In this document: one piece after another, positions 46,818-55,682 of the stretch
Layout: each line of letters opens with the position of its first letter
Numbering within the stretch: position 1 is the stretch's first letter
NCBI RefSeq assembly: GCF_000190415.1
Contig: NZ_AEWF01000001.1
Coordinates: forward strand, 1-64,000
DNA: 64,000 nucleotides
Direction: 5' to 3'
From: Candidatus Odyssella thessalonicensis L13
GTDB taxonomy: Bacteria > Pseudomonadota > Alphaproteobacteria > Paracaedibacterales > Paracaedibacteraceae
Translations under genes and position numbers: made by a program
The notes under the pieces: model-generated
What the model was told of the DNA's origin: nothing
Seen by the model: the letters and a program-made list of their open reading frames with translations, nothing else
Databases searched by the model: none

Positions 46818-47557
46818 CGCGCTTATACTATCCTGAGCCTCTATCGAAGGATGCGAGAATTGTTTTACAAGAAGACCATGTTCATTATCTGCGTAATGTT
46901 CTGCGTCAGCAAGTCGGCGATCAGGTCAATATATTTAATGCTCACGATGGTGAATGGCACGGGCACATTTCTACCCTTACTAAATCACACGCAGAGATTA
47001 GCCTGCAGCAGCAAGTGCGTCAGCCAGAAGGTGAATCGCCAATTATGTTGCTCTTTTGCCCCCTTAAGCACGATCCCACCCATTATCTAATTGAGAAGTG
47101 TACGGAAGTGGGTGTGACGGTTTTTCAGCCCATTATTATGGAGCGGGGCAATATTCATAAAATTAATCAGAACAAATTACAACGCATTGCCATTGAAGCC
47201 GCCCAGCAATGTGAACGCTTATCCGTTCCTGAAGTGCGAGAATTGCGACCTTTACGAGACGTATTAAAAGATTGGCCTGAACAGATCAAGCTGTCTGTAT
47301 GTGCTGAACGAGCTTTTACCGATAAGCAACGGTTGCCCTTTGCAGAAGATCTTGCCAATAACGTGCCGGCTGAGCGTGAGGGTCAGTCTAGAGCTGTAAC
47401 TTTGGCGAGCTTAATTGGTCCGGAAGGGGGCATTCACCCCCAGGAAATTGAATTATTATCCAATTATCCTTTTGTGCAATTTGTTAGCTTAGGCAAGAAT
47501 ATTCTTCGCGCCGAAACTGCCGCTGTCGTGGCTGCTACCAAAATGGTGCTTGGGTAA
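46814..47557 (+). CDS. rsmE: 16S rRNA (uracil-1498-N3) methyltransferase RsmE
   Basis: SPOUT methyltransferase modifying U1498 of 16S rRNA. 247 residues. N-terminal PUA-like RLYYPEPL and [21 protein letters not shown]; the trefoil knot contains [33 protein letters not shown] and [12 protein letters not shown], all standard RsmE signatures. Overlaps recR by four bases, so translation is probably coupled. sodB follows with its own upstream spacing. Confidence 0.95.
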   Translation: MTRLYYPEPLSKDARIVLQEDHVHYLRNVLRQQVGDQVNIFNAHDGEWHGHISTLTKSHAEISLQQQVRQPEGESPIMLLFCPLKHDPTHYLIEKCTEVGVTVFQPIIMERGNIHKINQNKLQRIAIEAAQQCERLSVPEVRELRPLRDVLKDWPEQIKLSVCAERAFTDKQRLPFAEDLANNVPAEREGQSRAVTLASLIGPEGGIHPQEIELLSNYPFVQFVSLGKNILRAETAAVVAATKMVLG

Positions 47558-47616
47558 TGACTGCAAAGACTCTAAAATAGAGACTGGTTTATTGAAAAAT
47601 TGAAGGAGGAATAAAC

Positions 47617-48210
47617 ATGCCACATACGTTACCACCACTGCCTTATGATATGTCAGCGCTTGAGCCCCATATTACGGCGAATACTTTATCCTATCACCAT
47701 GGCAAGCATCACCAAGCTTATGTGACTAATCTCAACAATCTGCTTCAAGGTCATGCTTTAGAAAATGCTAGCCTTGAAGACGTCATTATGGCCGCAGCAG
47801 GTAAGCCAGACATGGCGGGAATCTTTAATAATGCCGCTCAAGTCTGGAATCATACTTTTTATTGGAACTGCATGAAGCCAAATGGCGGCGGCCAACCTTC
47901 AGCAGCTTTTAAAGCTAAAATTGAGACTGCCTTTGGTAGTTGGGAAAAATTCTTGGCTGACTTTAAACAAGCCGCAGTGACCCAATTTGGTAGCGGCTGG
48001 GCTTGGTTGGTAAAAGATGCCAGTGGAGCCCTAAAGCTGTTGAAAACAGGGAATGCGGATTTACCCATGGCCCACCAAATGACTGCCTTATTAACCTGTG
48101 ATGTTTGGGAGCATGCCTATTATCTAGACTATCAGAATCGCCGTCCTGATTACGTGGAGACCTTCCTTAACCACTTGGTTAACTGGGATTTTGTTGAAAG
48201 CCAGATGTAA
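47617..48210 (+). CDS. sodB: Iron-type superoxide dismutase
   Basis: Converts superoxide to oxygen and peroxide in the cytosol. 197 residues. LSYHHGKHHQAYVTNLN carries metal ligand His27; the second His lies in QVWNHTFYW, and DVWEHAYYLDYQN carries the last Asp and His. FGSGWAWLVKD is typical of the Fe/Mn family, and the overall layout fits FeSOD. GGAGG lies eight bases before the ATG. A hairpin terminator follows directly. Confidence 0.95.
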   Translation: MPHTLPPLPYDMSALEPHITANTLSYHHGKHHQAYVTNLNNLLQGHALENASLEDVIMAAAGKPDMAGIFNNAAQVWNHTFYWNCMKPNGGGQPSAAFKAKIETAFGSWEKFLADFKQAAVTQFGSGWAWLVKDASGALKLLKTGNADLPMAHQMTALLTCDVWEHAYYLDYQNRRPDYVETFLNHLVNWDFVESQM

Positions 48211-48242
48211 AAAGAGGGGGAGTGATTTCCCCTTTTTCGCTC
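48211..48242 (+). terminator. Terminator of sodB
   Basis: An A-rich left arm with AGGGG pairs with CCCCTTTTT after a GAGTGATTT loop; T run 48233-48237. Confidence 0.7.
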
Positions 48243-48436
48243 TTTAAAGGCTTGTCTTCTAACCCAAAGGAGTTACCATTCATGCTACTGGGTACGCCTC
48301 TGATTAGTGCTGATACTTAAAATAGAGAAATCGGATAGCTTTTTAAAGGGGGGAGCCGGGAAAGCGATTATTAGCTTGTTATTATTGAACGCTCTGGTTT
48401 TCTTATTAAATAGCTCATTGTCTGATTTGTGATTTA

Positions 48437-49251
48437 TTAGCTTATCTCTATGATTTCCTTATATATCTGTGTGTTCGATATCTTACTTGAGATAAATTCG
48501 AGAAACTTTGCTGTTTCAGCTTTTAGCATTATTTCTTTTCCGGACTGCCACGTTTCAGCAGCATCTATTAACCGTCTAAAATCAGCGCAGGGCCCGGTTT
48601 TGGCCCATAATGCTGCAGAAGTCTTTGACGTTACATCTCCCCTTATCACTGTGTAAAAGTACGGCAAAGGGTCAGAATCGTATAAGAGTGCTGTTGAGGG
48701 CTACTCAGCCATTCTGAATCATTTATTTTAGGTTGCCATTCTTTAAGGAAATCTCTAACGCATGCTTTTTTTACTTCTTCGATATTAATCTCATTAATAA
48801 GAGAGGCAGAATTTGGGCCAATTAGGGGTAATCCATGCTTATAGAGTAAATAGAGGTTAATAATCCACTCATTACCATAATGGGCTTCCTCATAAAAGCA
48901 CCCCTCATTTATGTAAGGGCGTGGCTCAGTTGGGGGACTGATACAAGAAAGCATTTTATAAGGAATTTAAGAGCACTCAATACGTTGTGACCATTTTTTA
49001 TTCTCTTTTTCTATCTCACGATGCATGAGCTTAAGGGCTTCAAGATGCTGAGCAGAAGGAAAAGTTTTAGTGATTGCTACTAAATCAATGTCGCTCTTAT
49101 CAGGATGGAAATCATCATATGATAAGGAACCAGTAAGATAAAGTCCTATTAGGTTGTCCGTTAAGATATGTGAAATCTCTGCGGTTAACACGGCTAATAT
49201 CTTGTTGACCTCGTCATGCATCATAATACTTCTTCTACAAATAAAATCCAT
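48437..49251 (-). pseudogene. Aminoglycoside-adenylyltransferase-like gene, broken twice
   Basis: The first frame carries a nucleotidyltransferase active site, GLYLTGSLSYDDFHPDKSDI followed by DL (the GS...D-x-D pattern). It meets TAA at 48967-48969 after RIECS, but the same frame continues with IPYKMLSC and the DUF4111-like middle (EEAHYGNEWIINLYLLYKHG, SYTILTLCRTF). A one-base deletion at an AAAA/TTTT run (48655-48658) shifts to the frame reading YTVIRGDVTSKTSAALWA, the normal continuation of this family (compare AadA-type LTLAR...). One nonsense and one frameshift change thus separate an otherwise complete family member of about 270 residues. Not functional as it stands. Confidence 0.75.
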
Positions 49252-49681
49252 GATATAGGTAAGACCCGTAAGTGTATAAATTATTAAAGATTCAAGGAAA
49301 AATTGTGAAAACTTGCTCTACGTTAGATATAGAATGCTATAGCATTACTGAAGATCAATTACCATCATAATGAATTTATGAGAGATCAAAATAAAGATCA
49401 ATTTAGGATCATTTTGATCTTTTCTTGCAAATTCTTAAGAGAAAAGACTCAGGATTTCACGTTATTATCACCTGAGTGGCTTATTTAAGAAGAAAGAAAA
49501 AACTCAATAGTCATATCCCTCCATCGTTCCTTACAATATTAATCGCCTTAAAGGGAATTCTTAATGCTAAAACTCAATTAATCAGCCAATTCTGTTATCC
49601 TTAAAAGCTTTTTTGTTGACTCATGAAAGGCAATGTTTAATTCTTAAAATAAGGTTAAATTTTTAATAAAGAGGTAAGAAT
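49252..49681. other. Intergenic region before the outer-membrane barrel gene
   Basis: Contains two inverted repeats: AGATCAAAAT/ATTTTGATCT (49383-49392 with 49411-49420, followed by TTTCTTG) and ACTCAGG/CCTGAGT (49447-49453 with 49471-49477). The first could be a terminator, yet no plus-strand gene precedes it. A promoter-like TTGACT (49616-49621) and TAATTC (49638-49643), 16 bases apart, precede the next gene. Confidence 0.4.
49616..49643 (+). promoter_or_regulatory. Probable sigma-70 promoter of the barrel gene
   Basis: TTGACT and TAATTC hexamers with a 16-base spacer, 38 bases before the ATG. The -35 is a close consensus match; the -10 is weak. Confidence 0.4.
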
Positions 49682-50362
49682 ATGGTTCGTACCCTACTGA
49701 CCGGTTTAGCTGTTTCTGTTAGTTGTCTAGGTGTAGGTCATGCTTTTGGTGGAGCTTATTTAGGCGTGGACTTGGGGATTGGCCATGCATCCATCCAACA
49801 TAAATATAGTGATGTTACCGGTAGCGGCAAAGTTACGAAAGCCACCACTGGCGCCGTTTATGGTGCACATGCTGGGTATTTATATGAAATTGGCACCTCG
49901 AAGACTATTGTTGGGGGGGAGCTTTATGGCAATACGTCGAGTCCTACCCCGTCTTTTAGCGTTGGTACGGATAACTTTGCGGTGCAAGGCGAAGTTAAAA
50001 TTAAGCGTACTATGGCTGTGGGCGGAGCTCTGGTTGTTGGAAAAATGTTCAACCTTAAAACGATGCTGTATGGACGTTTAGCCTATGAGTTTGCCACTTT
50101 TGAGCATCGTTATAGTTTTAGAACTACTTCAATTATTCCTCAATTTGCAGGTAAGAGTCTTAAAAAGAATACGAGTATTGGCGGGGCGGTTATGGGGCTA
50201 GGGTTAGCTTATAAAGTAAGCCGCATGATGATGGCAGGGGCTGAATATCAGTTTGCTGGAATGTATGGACGCCATAAGTCGGTTGGTCAAGCTAACTTTA
50301 AGACGGAAATCGAGCCGGTTGAGCATCGGTTGCTGCTAAAGGTATCTTTTGTCTTCGGCTGA
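49682..50362 (+). CDS. Outer membrane beta-barrel surface protein
   Basis: 226 residues. Signal peptide about 1-21, ending GVGHAFG. The mature protein starts GAYLGVDLGIGHAS and has alternating hydrophobic strands ending with a terminal Phe-containing strand (LLLKVSFVFG), typical of eight-stranded barrels of the opacity-porin or Msp4/P44-like type. GGVVYGAHAGYLY-type and AGAEYQFAG strands fit. Probably an abundant surface antigen exposed to the host. Monocistronic, with a GC hairpin downstream. Confidence 0.85.
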   Translation: MVRTLLTGLAVSVSCLGVGHAFGGAYLGVDLGIGHASIQHKYSDVTGSGKVTKATTGAVYGAHAGYLYEIGTSKTIVGGELYGNTSSPTPSFSVGTDNFAVQGEVKIKRTMAVGGALVVGKMFNLKTMLYGRLAYEFATFEHRYSFRTTSIIPQFAGKSLKKNTSIGGAVMGLGLAYKVSRMMMAGAEYQFAGMYGRHKSVGQANFKTEIEPVEHRLLLKVSFVFG

Positions 50363-50720
50363 TACAGTTGCCATTGGCAAATTTTATTGCTCTTCTCTAT
50401 CAGGGGGGCTTAAAAAGCCCCCACGGAATGCCTGTTTTCTAGTTAAGACTTCCTTTAAGAAGTAATATCATTGGAGCCCTTTCATCCCTCTTAACTGATG
50501 AATTAAAAAAGAAAAGGCTATTTACCAGCTTTTTTCAAGCTGCACTTAGGAGGGGGCCGTGAGAAGATCAACTCGGACTTGTGGGGGAGGAGGACAGATA
50601 CCTAGGCGCAAACGTTTGATGGATATTTGTAAATGTCAGGGCCTTTTTGAATGAGCGAAAGCTTGTTGTAGGAGGAGTTTGGAAGCTAGATAAGATCCCT
50701 TAATAGAGAGAATAAAAAAA
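50363..50720. other. Region after the barrel gene, with terminator-like hairpin
   Basis: GGGGGCT (50404-50410) pairs with AGCCCCC (50416-50422) around TAAAA. It has no long T tract but probably ends the barrel gene transcript. Nothing else recognised up to the rpsI terminator. Confidence 0.45.
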
Positions 50721-50745
50721 CCTCCCATAAAGGGAGGTATAATTT
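50721..50745 (-). terminator. Terminator of rplM-rpsI
   Basis: CCTCCC (50721-50726) pairs with GGGAGG (50732-50737); on the minus strand it is followed by a T7 run. Confidence 0.88.
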
Positions 50746-50757
50746 TTTTTCGACCAA

Positions 50758-51252
50758 TTAACGCTTGGAGAATTGGAAACGACGACGGGCTTTTGCCAAA
50801 CCGTACTTCTTACGTTCAACAACACGGCTGTCGCGGGTTAAGAATCCACCAGCTTTCAGAACAGGACGCAATTCTGGTTCAAAGAAGGTAAGGGCGCGGC
50901 TGATACCATGGCGCAATGCACCAGCTTGTCCAGATAATCCGCCACCTTTAATAGTGCACCATACGTCGTATTGGGCAATACGGTTGGAGGCACCAAACGG
51001 TTGTTGAATAATCATGCGTAGCACAGGACGCGCGAAATAGGTGTTAACGTCACGATTGTTAACGATGATCTTACCGCTACCTGGCTTGATCCATACACGG
51101 GCAATCGCATTTTTACGCTTACCAGTTGCATAGGAACGGCCCTTGGCATCAATTTTCTGCTTTGGTAAAACTTTTTCTTGAGGTGCTGCTGGAGATTGGG
51201 AAACAGCAGACTTTAAGTCTTCTAGACCAATTTTATCTGTAGGGCGTACCAC
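50758..51252 (-). CDS. rpsI: 30S ribosomal protein S9
   Basis: 164 residues. An alphaproteobacterial N-terminal extension (about 35 residues, [16 protein letters not shown]) precedes the core [20 protein letters not shown], and the C-terminus ends in the tRNA-contacting RRRFQFSKR. It follows rplM with a two-base gap; the rplM-rpsI order is universal. Confidence 0.97.
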   Translation of the reverse strand: MVRPTDKIGLEDLKSAVSQSPAAPQEKVLPKQKIDAKGRSYATGKRKNAIARVWIKPGSGKIIVNNRDVNTYFARPVLRMIIQQPFGASNRIAQYDVWCTIKGGGLSGQAGALRHGISRALTFFEPELRPVLKAGGFLTRDSRVVERKKYGLAKARRRFQFSKR

Positions 51253-51254
51253 GA

Positions 51255-51719
51255 TTAGATGCTCCTCGAATTTTTACGGTTCATAGATGCAACGTCTAAA
51301 ACTTCAGGGTTTTGTGCTGCATGGGGGTGTTCAGCTCCAGCATAAACACGTAGGTTGCTCATGATCTGGCGGCCTAAAGGTCCGCGAGGTACCATGCGCT
51401 CAACAGCTTTTTGAATAACGCGCTCTGGATGCTTACCCTTAATAATCTGACCAATAGTTCTTTCTTTGATTCCGCCTGCGTATCCGGTATGCCAGAAGAA
51501 TTTCTTTTGATCTAGCTTGTCCCCAGTTAGGTGAACTTTTTCAGCATTGATAATGATAACGTTATCGCCACAATCTACATGTGGTGTGTAGGATGGCTTA
51601 TGCTTACCGCGAAGACGGTTGGCAACCAGAGAAGCAAGACGACCAAGAACTAAATCTTGAGCATCAATTAGAACCCATTTCTTTTTGACTTCACTGGGTT
51701 TAATTGACAATGTACGCAT
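51255..51719 (-). CDS. rplM: 50S ribosomal protein L13
   Basis: 154 residues from the ATG at 51719 ([11 protein letters not shown]); the frame is open to 51767, but AGGG precedes the 51719 start. [32 protein letters not shown], and [20 protein letters not shown] are diagnostic. First gene of rplM-rpsI. Confidence 0.97.
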   Translation of the reverse strand: MRTLSIKPSEVKKKWVLIDAQDLVLGRLASLVANRLRGKHKPSYTPHVDCGDNVIIINAEKVHLTGDKLDQKKFFWHTGYAGGIKERTIGQIIKGKHPERVIQKAVERMVPRGPLGRQIMSNLRVYAGAEHPHAAQNPEVLDVASMNRKNSRSI

Positions 51720-51969
51720 GACATTAACCCTTTTATTAAAAACTAAACTGTACTCAATAAACCACATTCTTCAGGCAGCGTCAAGAAAATCATTGCGGTA
51801 TTATAGCACCGCATAAAATTGAGAAGTATAGAGTTAAACGCAGAAAGATAAACTTTTATTCAGCAGGGCAGGGGGCAATAATTACGCTGGCCAAATGTCG
51901 CCTGAGAGAGCTAAAAAAGACGCCAGACAATGCCTTGGCGCCAACAGTTTTAGATTCTAAGCTAAGGGC

Positions 51970-52965
51970 TTAGCTCTTTTGATTGCTTGGTTGTGGTTTC
52001 CCATAAAGGGCTTGATCAACAGCGTCAATAACTTTATTGGTACAGCGTATGCCCCCATAGCCTCCCAGGCCGGCGCCCACAAAAGGAGAGGCCACGGTTC
52101 CAATCGCAAAATCGAGGATAGGATGATCGCTTGGGGTACCTCCAAAATAGCCCCCTTGCATTTGCCGTGTAAAGCTATAGGATAACCCTCCTGCTGATGC
52201 CAAAGCGGTGCCGACCACTAGACCTGCTGCGCCCCCAATAGTTCCAGATACGCTTCCTAAGGCAATCTTAGTACTAACTCGAGCTACTTTGCGCGTACCC
52301 CCTAAAACTTTCCATAATAATCTGGAGGTTGCTGCTTCGTTAAGATCTGAGGTAGGCTCCTTACCTTTATTTATAGACGGGGCTTTATTTTGATGCTGAG
52401 CTTTCTTATTCTTACGAGCTTCTGCCTTAAGTAGTTCTGGATGATTAGCTTTCACCCACGCTATGAATTTGTTCTCTTGATCCCGAGAGATTACAATCAC
52501 AGGCTTAATATCAGAGAAACGATGAATATCATTACTTAGCTGTGTAAGTTGAATGCACAAATTGTTTGCATCTGTGAAGCTAACAACTTTTGGGCCATTG
52601 AAAAACTGTTCAGGTAGACTTAAAGCCGGGGAAGAGGAGGATGATGAAGGGCTTTCCATCCACACTTCTGAGGTGATGTCGGGATAACGAGCATGAAGGT
52701 GACCGTTGAAAGCACGGATCCATTGATTAGGTAAAATTATCCAAGGCGTAAGCGATTCTTTTTCACCTTCTAAACGCAGATCAAATTTCACATAGCCAAA
52801 TTGTTGATCTTGATGCTTTTGTTCATGGTGCTCTTTTACAGCAGCCATGGTTTCTTTTATTCTTTTCTCTTCCTCTACTTCCATAGCCGATAAGGGGATA
52901 GGGAGCATGCTGAGGAATAAGCTTAAAATAAGAGGCTGCGGCTTAAATTGTTTTAGCATTTTCAT
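51970..52965 (-). CDS. Exported protein with glycine-zipper hairpin module
   Basis: 331 residues. Signal peptide about 1-27, ending PLSAMEVEEE. The N-terminal half is a predicted alpha/beta domain (FGYVKFDLRLEGEKESLTPW, VVSFTDANNLCIQL) with a Ser-only run (107-112). Residues 185-215 are basic linker. Residues 218-324 are the module shared with the protein at 19729: a Gly/Ala-rich hydrophobic stretch (235-262), GGYFGGTPSDHPILDFAIG (271-289), a second Gly-rich hydrophobic stretch, and ALYGKP near the end. The spacing between the shared Gly-Gly, His-Pro and Tyr/Trp-Gly landmarks is the same in both proteins. Probably a membrane-inserting secreted protein; function unknown. Confidence 0.65.
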   Translation of the reverse strand: MKMLKQFKPQPLILSLFLSMLPIPLSAMEVEEEKRIKETMAAVKEHHEQKHQDQQFGYVKFDLRLEGEKESLTPWIILPNQWIRAFNGHLHARYPDITSEVWMESPSSSSSSPALSLPEQFFNGPKVVSFTDANNLCIQLTQLSNDIHRFSDIKPVIVISRDQENKFIAWVKANHPELLKAEARKNKKAQHQNKAPSINKGKEPTSDLNEAATSRLLWKVLGGTRKVARVSTKIALGSVSGTIGGAAGLVVGTALASAGGLSYSFTRQMQGGYFGGTPSDHPILDFAIGTVASPFVGAGLGGYGGIRCTNKVIDAVDQALYGKPQPSNQKS

Positions 52966-53278
52966 CCTTATAATCCTGAAAAATGTTGTTAACCGTATCT
53001 AGGTTACAATATGGATAATATTTTTGTTAAATTTTTTTTAATTTTTCTTATTTTTTTGAGGATTTTCTTTACTTTATAGGCTTGTGTATAAGCGTTTAAA
53101 TAGCCAAGTATTTGTTTTAAGTAAAAAATATTTTTATAAGTCTGAAAAAAAATACGGGACGGAATTTTCTTGCCCATAGGAGTGTTAGTTTGGTATTAAT
53201 CAATAATATTTTACTAGATTGGTTTATAACCTAGCTAGCTAGATTGAAATGAATTTAACTAACCATTAACGGTGGTTC
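52966..53278. other. AT-rich promoter region between divergent genes
   Basis: T and A runs dominate (53030-53100 is about 85 percent AT). GGTGG precedes the MFS ATG. No RNA or repeat recognised. Confidence 0.35.
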
Positions 53279-54625
53279 ATGACACAAACAACACAAGTGA
53301 CAGAAGAAATAATGAATTCTTCACCTTCGGTCACAGACCAAAAACTTAATAACGATCAACTCTATCGTTATTGGCAAATACGTATCCTTTATTCTTTGAC
53401 GTTTGGATATGCTGCCTTTTATCTGGTCCGGCAAAATTTCAATTTCGCTATTCCGGTATTGGTATCGGAGTATGGCTATACGCGCACCGAGTTGGGGTAC
53501 ATAACTGCAATCTGGCAGATCGTATATGGTGTCGGTAAATTTGTTAATGGTTATATTAGTGATCGCTCAAATGCTCGACGATTTATGAGTTTAGGGCTGT
53601 TGGGCTCTGCTCTAACTTGCCTGGCTATGGGCTTTGGGACAGGGTACTGGTTCTTTACGGCTATTTGGGCTGTAAACGCCTGGGTCCAATCAATGGGATG
53701 GCCGCCGGTGGCAAAATTGTTGCCCCGCTGGTTTTCCCCTACAGAATTAGGCACTGTCTGGGGAATTACCAATGTATCCCATCAAATTGGCGGAGCAATT
53801 ATTGCTTGCTTGTCAGGATTTTTAATTCCGCTGTGTGGATGGCAAAGCTTATTTATTCTCCCCTCTCTATTTGCACTTTTAATGGGATGCTTTTTATATG
53901 AGCGCCTTCGTGATACACCGCAATCTTTAGGGTTAGACTCCATTGAGGTTCATCGTGGCCTGATTAAAAAAGAGGAAGAGTTAGCCGAGCAGGAAGAAGA
54001 TGTTTCACCTTTGGAGGTGATGCGCCGCCTGGTTAAGAGCAAAAACTTGTGGTACGTTTGTTTAGGAAATATGTTCCTGTACATTGTCCGTATGGGGGTG
54101 TTAACCTGGGCGCCAACCTTTCTCAAGGAAAGCAAAGGAGCAGAGTTTGTGACTTCAGGGTTGCAAGTTGCAGCTTTTGATATTGCAGGAATGGTCGGAG
54201 GTATTGCGGCCGGATGGTTGTCAGACAGAGTTTTTAAAGGTCGCCGGGGTCCTGTCAGCTTTTTCTTTATGGTTGCTTTAGTTTTTGCTTTGGTCTATTT
54301 TTGGACTATTCCGGCTGGACATCATTATCTCAATGCAATTGCTATGGTCTTTGTCGGGTTCTTCGTTTATGGTCCTCAAGTGCTTGTAGGAGTCGCGGCC
54401 GCTGACTTTGCCTCAAAGAAAACTGTCGGAATGGCGGTAGGAGTTACGGGTACCTTTGCCTACCTTGGTAGTGCCTTAAGTGGAATTGTTGTTGGTTGGT
54501 TGGCTGATAATTATGGCTGGAATGCTGGATTCATCTTCTTTATAGCGGCAGCTATTTTATCTTGTGTCTGCTTTGCAATGACGTGGTCTGCCAGAGCAGC
54601 AATTTTAGAGAAAGCAAAAATTTAG
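53279..54625 (+). CDS. OPA-family MFS transporter (GlpT/UhpT-like)
   Basis: 448 residues, 12 membrane helices. The organophosphate:phosphate antiporter family (GlpT, UhpT, UhpC, PgtP) is indicated by YAAFYLVRQNFNFAIPVLV with the helix-1 Arg, LGYITAIWQIVYGVGKFVNG, and SMGWPPVAKLLPRWFSPTEL, a family landmark. The central loop (around 210-245) is acidic. These antiporters exchange phosphate for glycerol-3-phosphate or sugar phosphates and are used by intracellular bacteria to take host metabolites. Whether it is a transporter or a UhpC-type sensor cannot be settled here. Confidence 0.88.
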   Translation: MTQTTQVTEEIMNSSPSVTDQKLNNDQLYRYWQIRILYSLTFGYAAFYLVRQNFNFAIPVLVSEYGYTRTELGYITAIWQIVYGVGKFVNGYISDRSNARRFMSLGLLGSALTCLAMGFGTGYWFFTAIWAVNAWVQSMGWPPVAKLLPRWFSPTELGTVWGITNVSHQIGGAIIACLSGFLIPLCGWQSLFILPSLFALLMGCFLYERLRDTPQSLGLDSIEVHRGLIKKEEELAEQEEDVSPLEVMRRLVKSKNLWYVCLGNMFLYIVRMGVLTWAPTFLKESKGAEFVTSGLQVAAFDIAGMVGGIAAGWLSDRVFKGRRGPVSFFFMVALVFALVYFWTIPAGHHYLNAIAMVFVGFFVYGPQVLVGVAAADFASKKTVGMAVGVTGTFAYLGSALSGIVVGWLADNYGWNAGFIFFIAAAILSCVCFAMTWSARAAILEKAKI

Positions 54626-54671
54626 TTTTTGTGTTGGTGTAATTGTAAAAATTCGTTAAGATAAGTATATT

Positions 54672-55283
54672 ATGAAACAAGAAGCACATGCATTTAATCT
54701 CGTGAATCCCTCTCAACTTAGCTTTAGAGCGCCTAAGACTATTGTTCTGGTCGGTTTAATGGGAGCTGGTAAGACGAGCATTGGTCGGCGTTTAGCCAAA
54801 CGACTGGACGTCGAATTCTTTGATTCCGATCATGAAGTTGAAGTTGCAGCAGGTTGCCCGATCAAGGAAATCTTTAATATATATGGTGAAGATGCTTTCC
54901 GTGTTGGGGAATACCGTGTGATCAATCGCCTTCTTGATCAGCAAACCCATGTCTTAGCTACGGGTGGTGGCTCCTTTATGGAAGAGAAGACGAGAGAGGT
55001 CATTAAACAGAAAGCAATCTCTGTTTGGTTAAAAGCGGATCTTGAGACGTTGGTGGCGCGGGTGTCTCGTCGTACGGACCGCCCGCTTTTAGAAGACGCC
55101 GAAGCTCATCATGACGTATTAAGTCAGTTGATTGCTGAGCGCTATCCTGTCTATGAAGGGGCTGATGTGATCGTCGATACTTATGATGAGCCTACGAATA
55201 CGACGGTCGATCGTGTCATTGTCTCTCTGGCTGAATACATTCGGGATCGTTTTCCTAAAGATTATGTCTTAAAATCCATATAG
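54672..55283 (+). CDS. aroK: Shikimate kinase
   Basis: Phosphorylates shikimate in aromatic amino-acid and folate precursor synthesis. 203 residues with an N-terminal extension of about 20. P-loop GLMGAGKT (28-35), FFDSDHEVE with the shikimate-binding Asp, LATGGGSF and the lid Arg in SRRTDRPLL are intact. aroB, the usual partner, does not follow. Chorismate from this pathway feeds the pab genes at 31-34 kb. It follows the MFS gene by 46 bases and may share its transcript; a terminator hairpin follows. Confidence 0.95.
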   Translation: MKQEAHAFNLVNPSQLSFRAPKTIVLVGLMGAGKTSIGRRLAKRLDVEFFDSDHEVEVAAGCPIKEIFNIYGEDAFRVGEYRVINRLLDQQTHVLATGGGSFMEEKTREVIKQKAISVWLKADLETLVARVSRRTDRPLLEDAEAHHDVLSQLIAERYPVYEGADVIVDTYDEPTNTTVDRVIVSLAEYIRDRFPKDYVLKSI

Positions 55284-55311
55284 GTTAGTCGGTATTACTA
55301 TTAATGGTACG

Positions 55312-55350
55312 CTAAGGCTGGAAGGGCAACTTTCCAGCCTTCATTAATTT
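55312..55350 (+). terminator. Terminator of aroK
   Basis: AAGGCTGGAA (55314-55323) pairs perfectly with TTCCAGCCTT (55332-55341), followed by CATTAATTTTTG. Confidence 0.8.
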
Positions 55351-55682
55351 TTGATGTAGGGAAGCTATTATTACTGTTTTATTAAATTATAATCTCACCT
55401 CAACAACCTTTTGCTGCTTGCTTTAGGGGAGTAGGGGCGTTTGCTGATAAACTGCTCAGTAATTTATTTTCTTCTAACAATTCATTTAAGTAATCCAAAT
55501 CTTAATTGATCTAGCTTTTACTGTTACCTCAGTGTTTAAACTTTCTAAAAAATTAAAGGAGAAGTGAGTTTGTAGTAATGGGTCTACAGAAAGATTGTGT
55601 TGACTTTAACTATATTAATTCATATATACCTGAGAAGAGTAATTCGAGGTCTTCTTATAATTTAATCAGGTGTGAAGTAAAA
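55351..55682. other. Intergenic region, nothing recognised
   Basis: AT-rich. An in-frame ATG at 55578 lies upstream of the better start at 55683, but the added residues (MGLQKDCVDFNYIN...) precede the signal peptide and are probably not translated. Confidence 0.35.
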
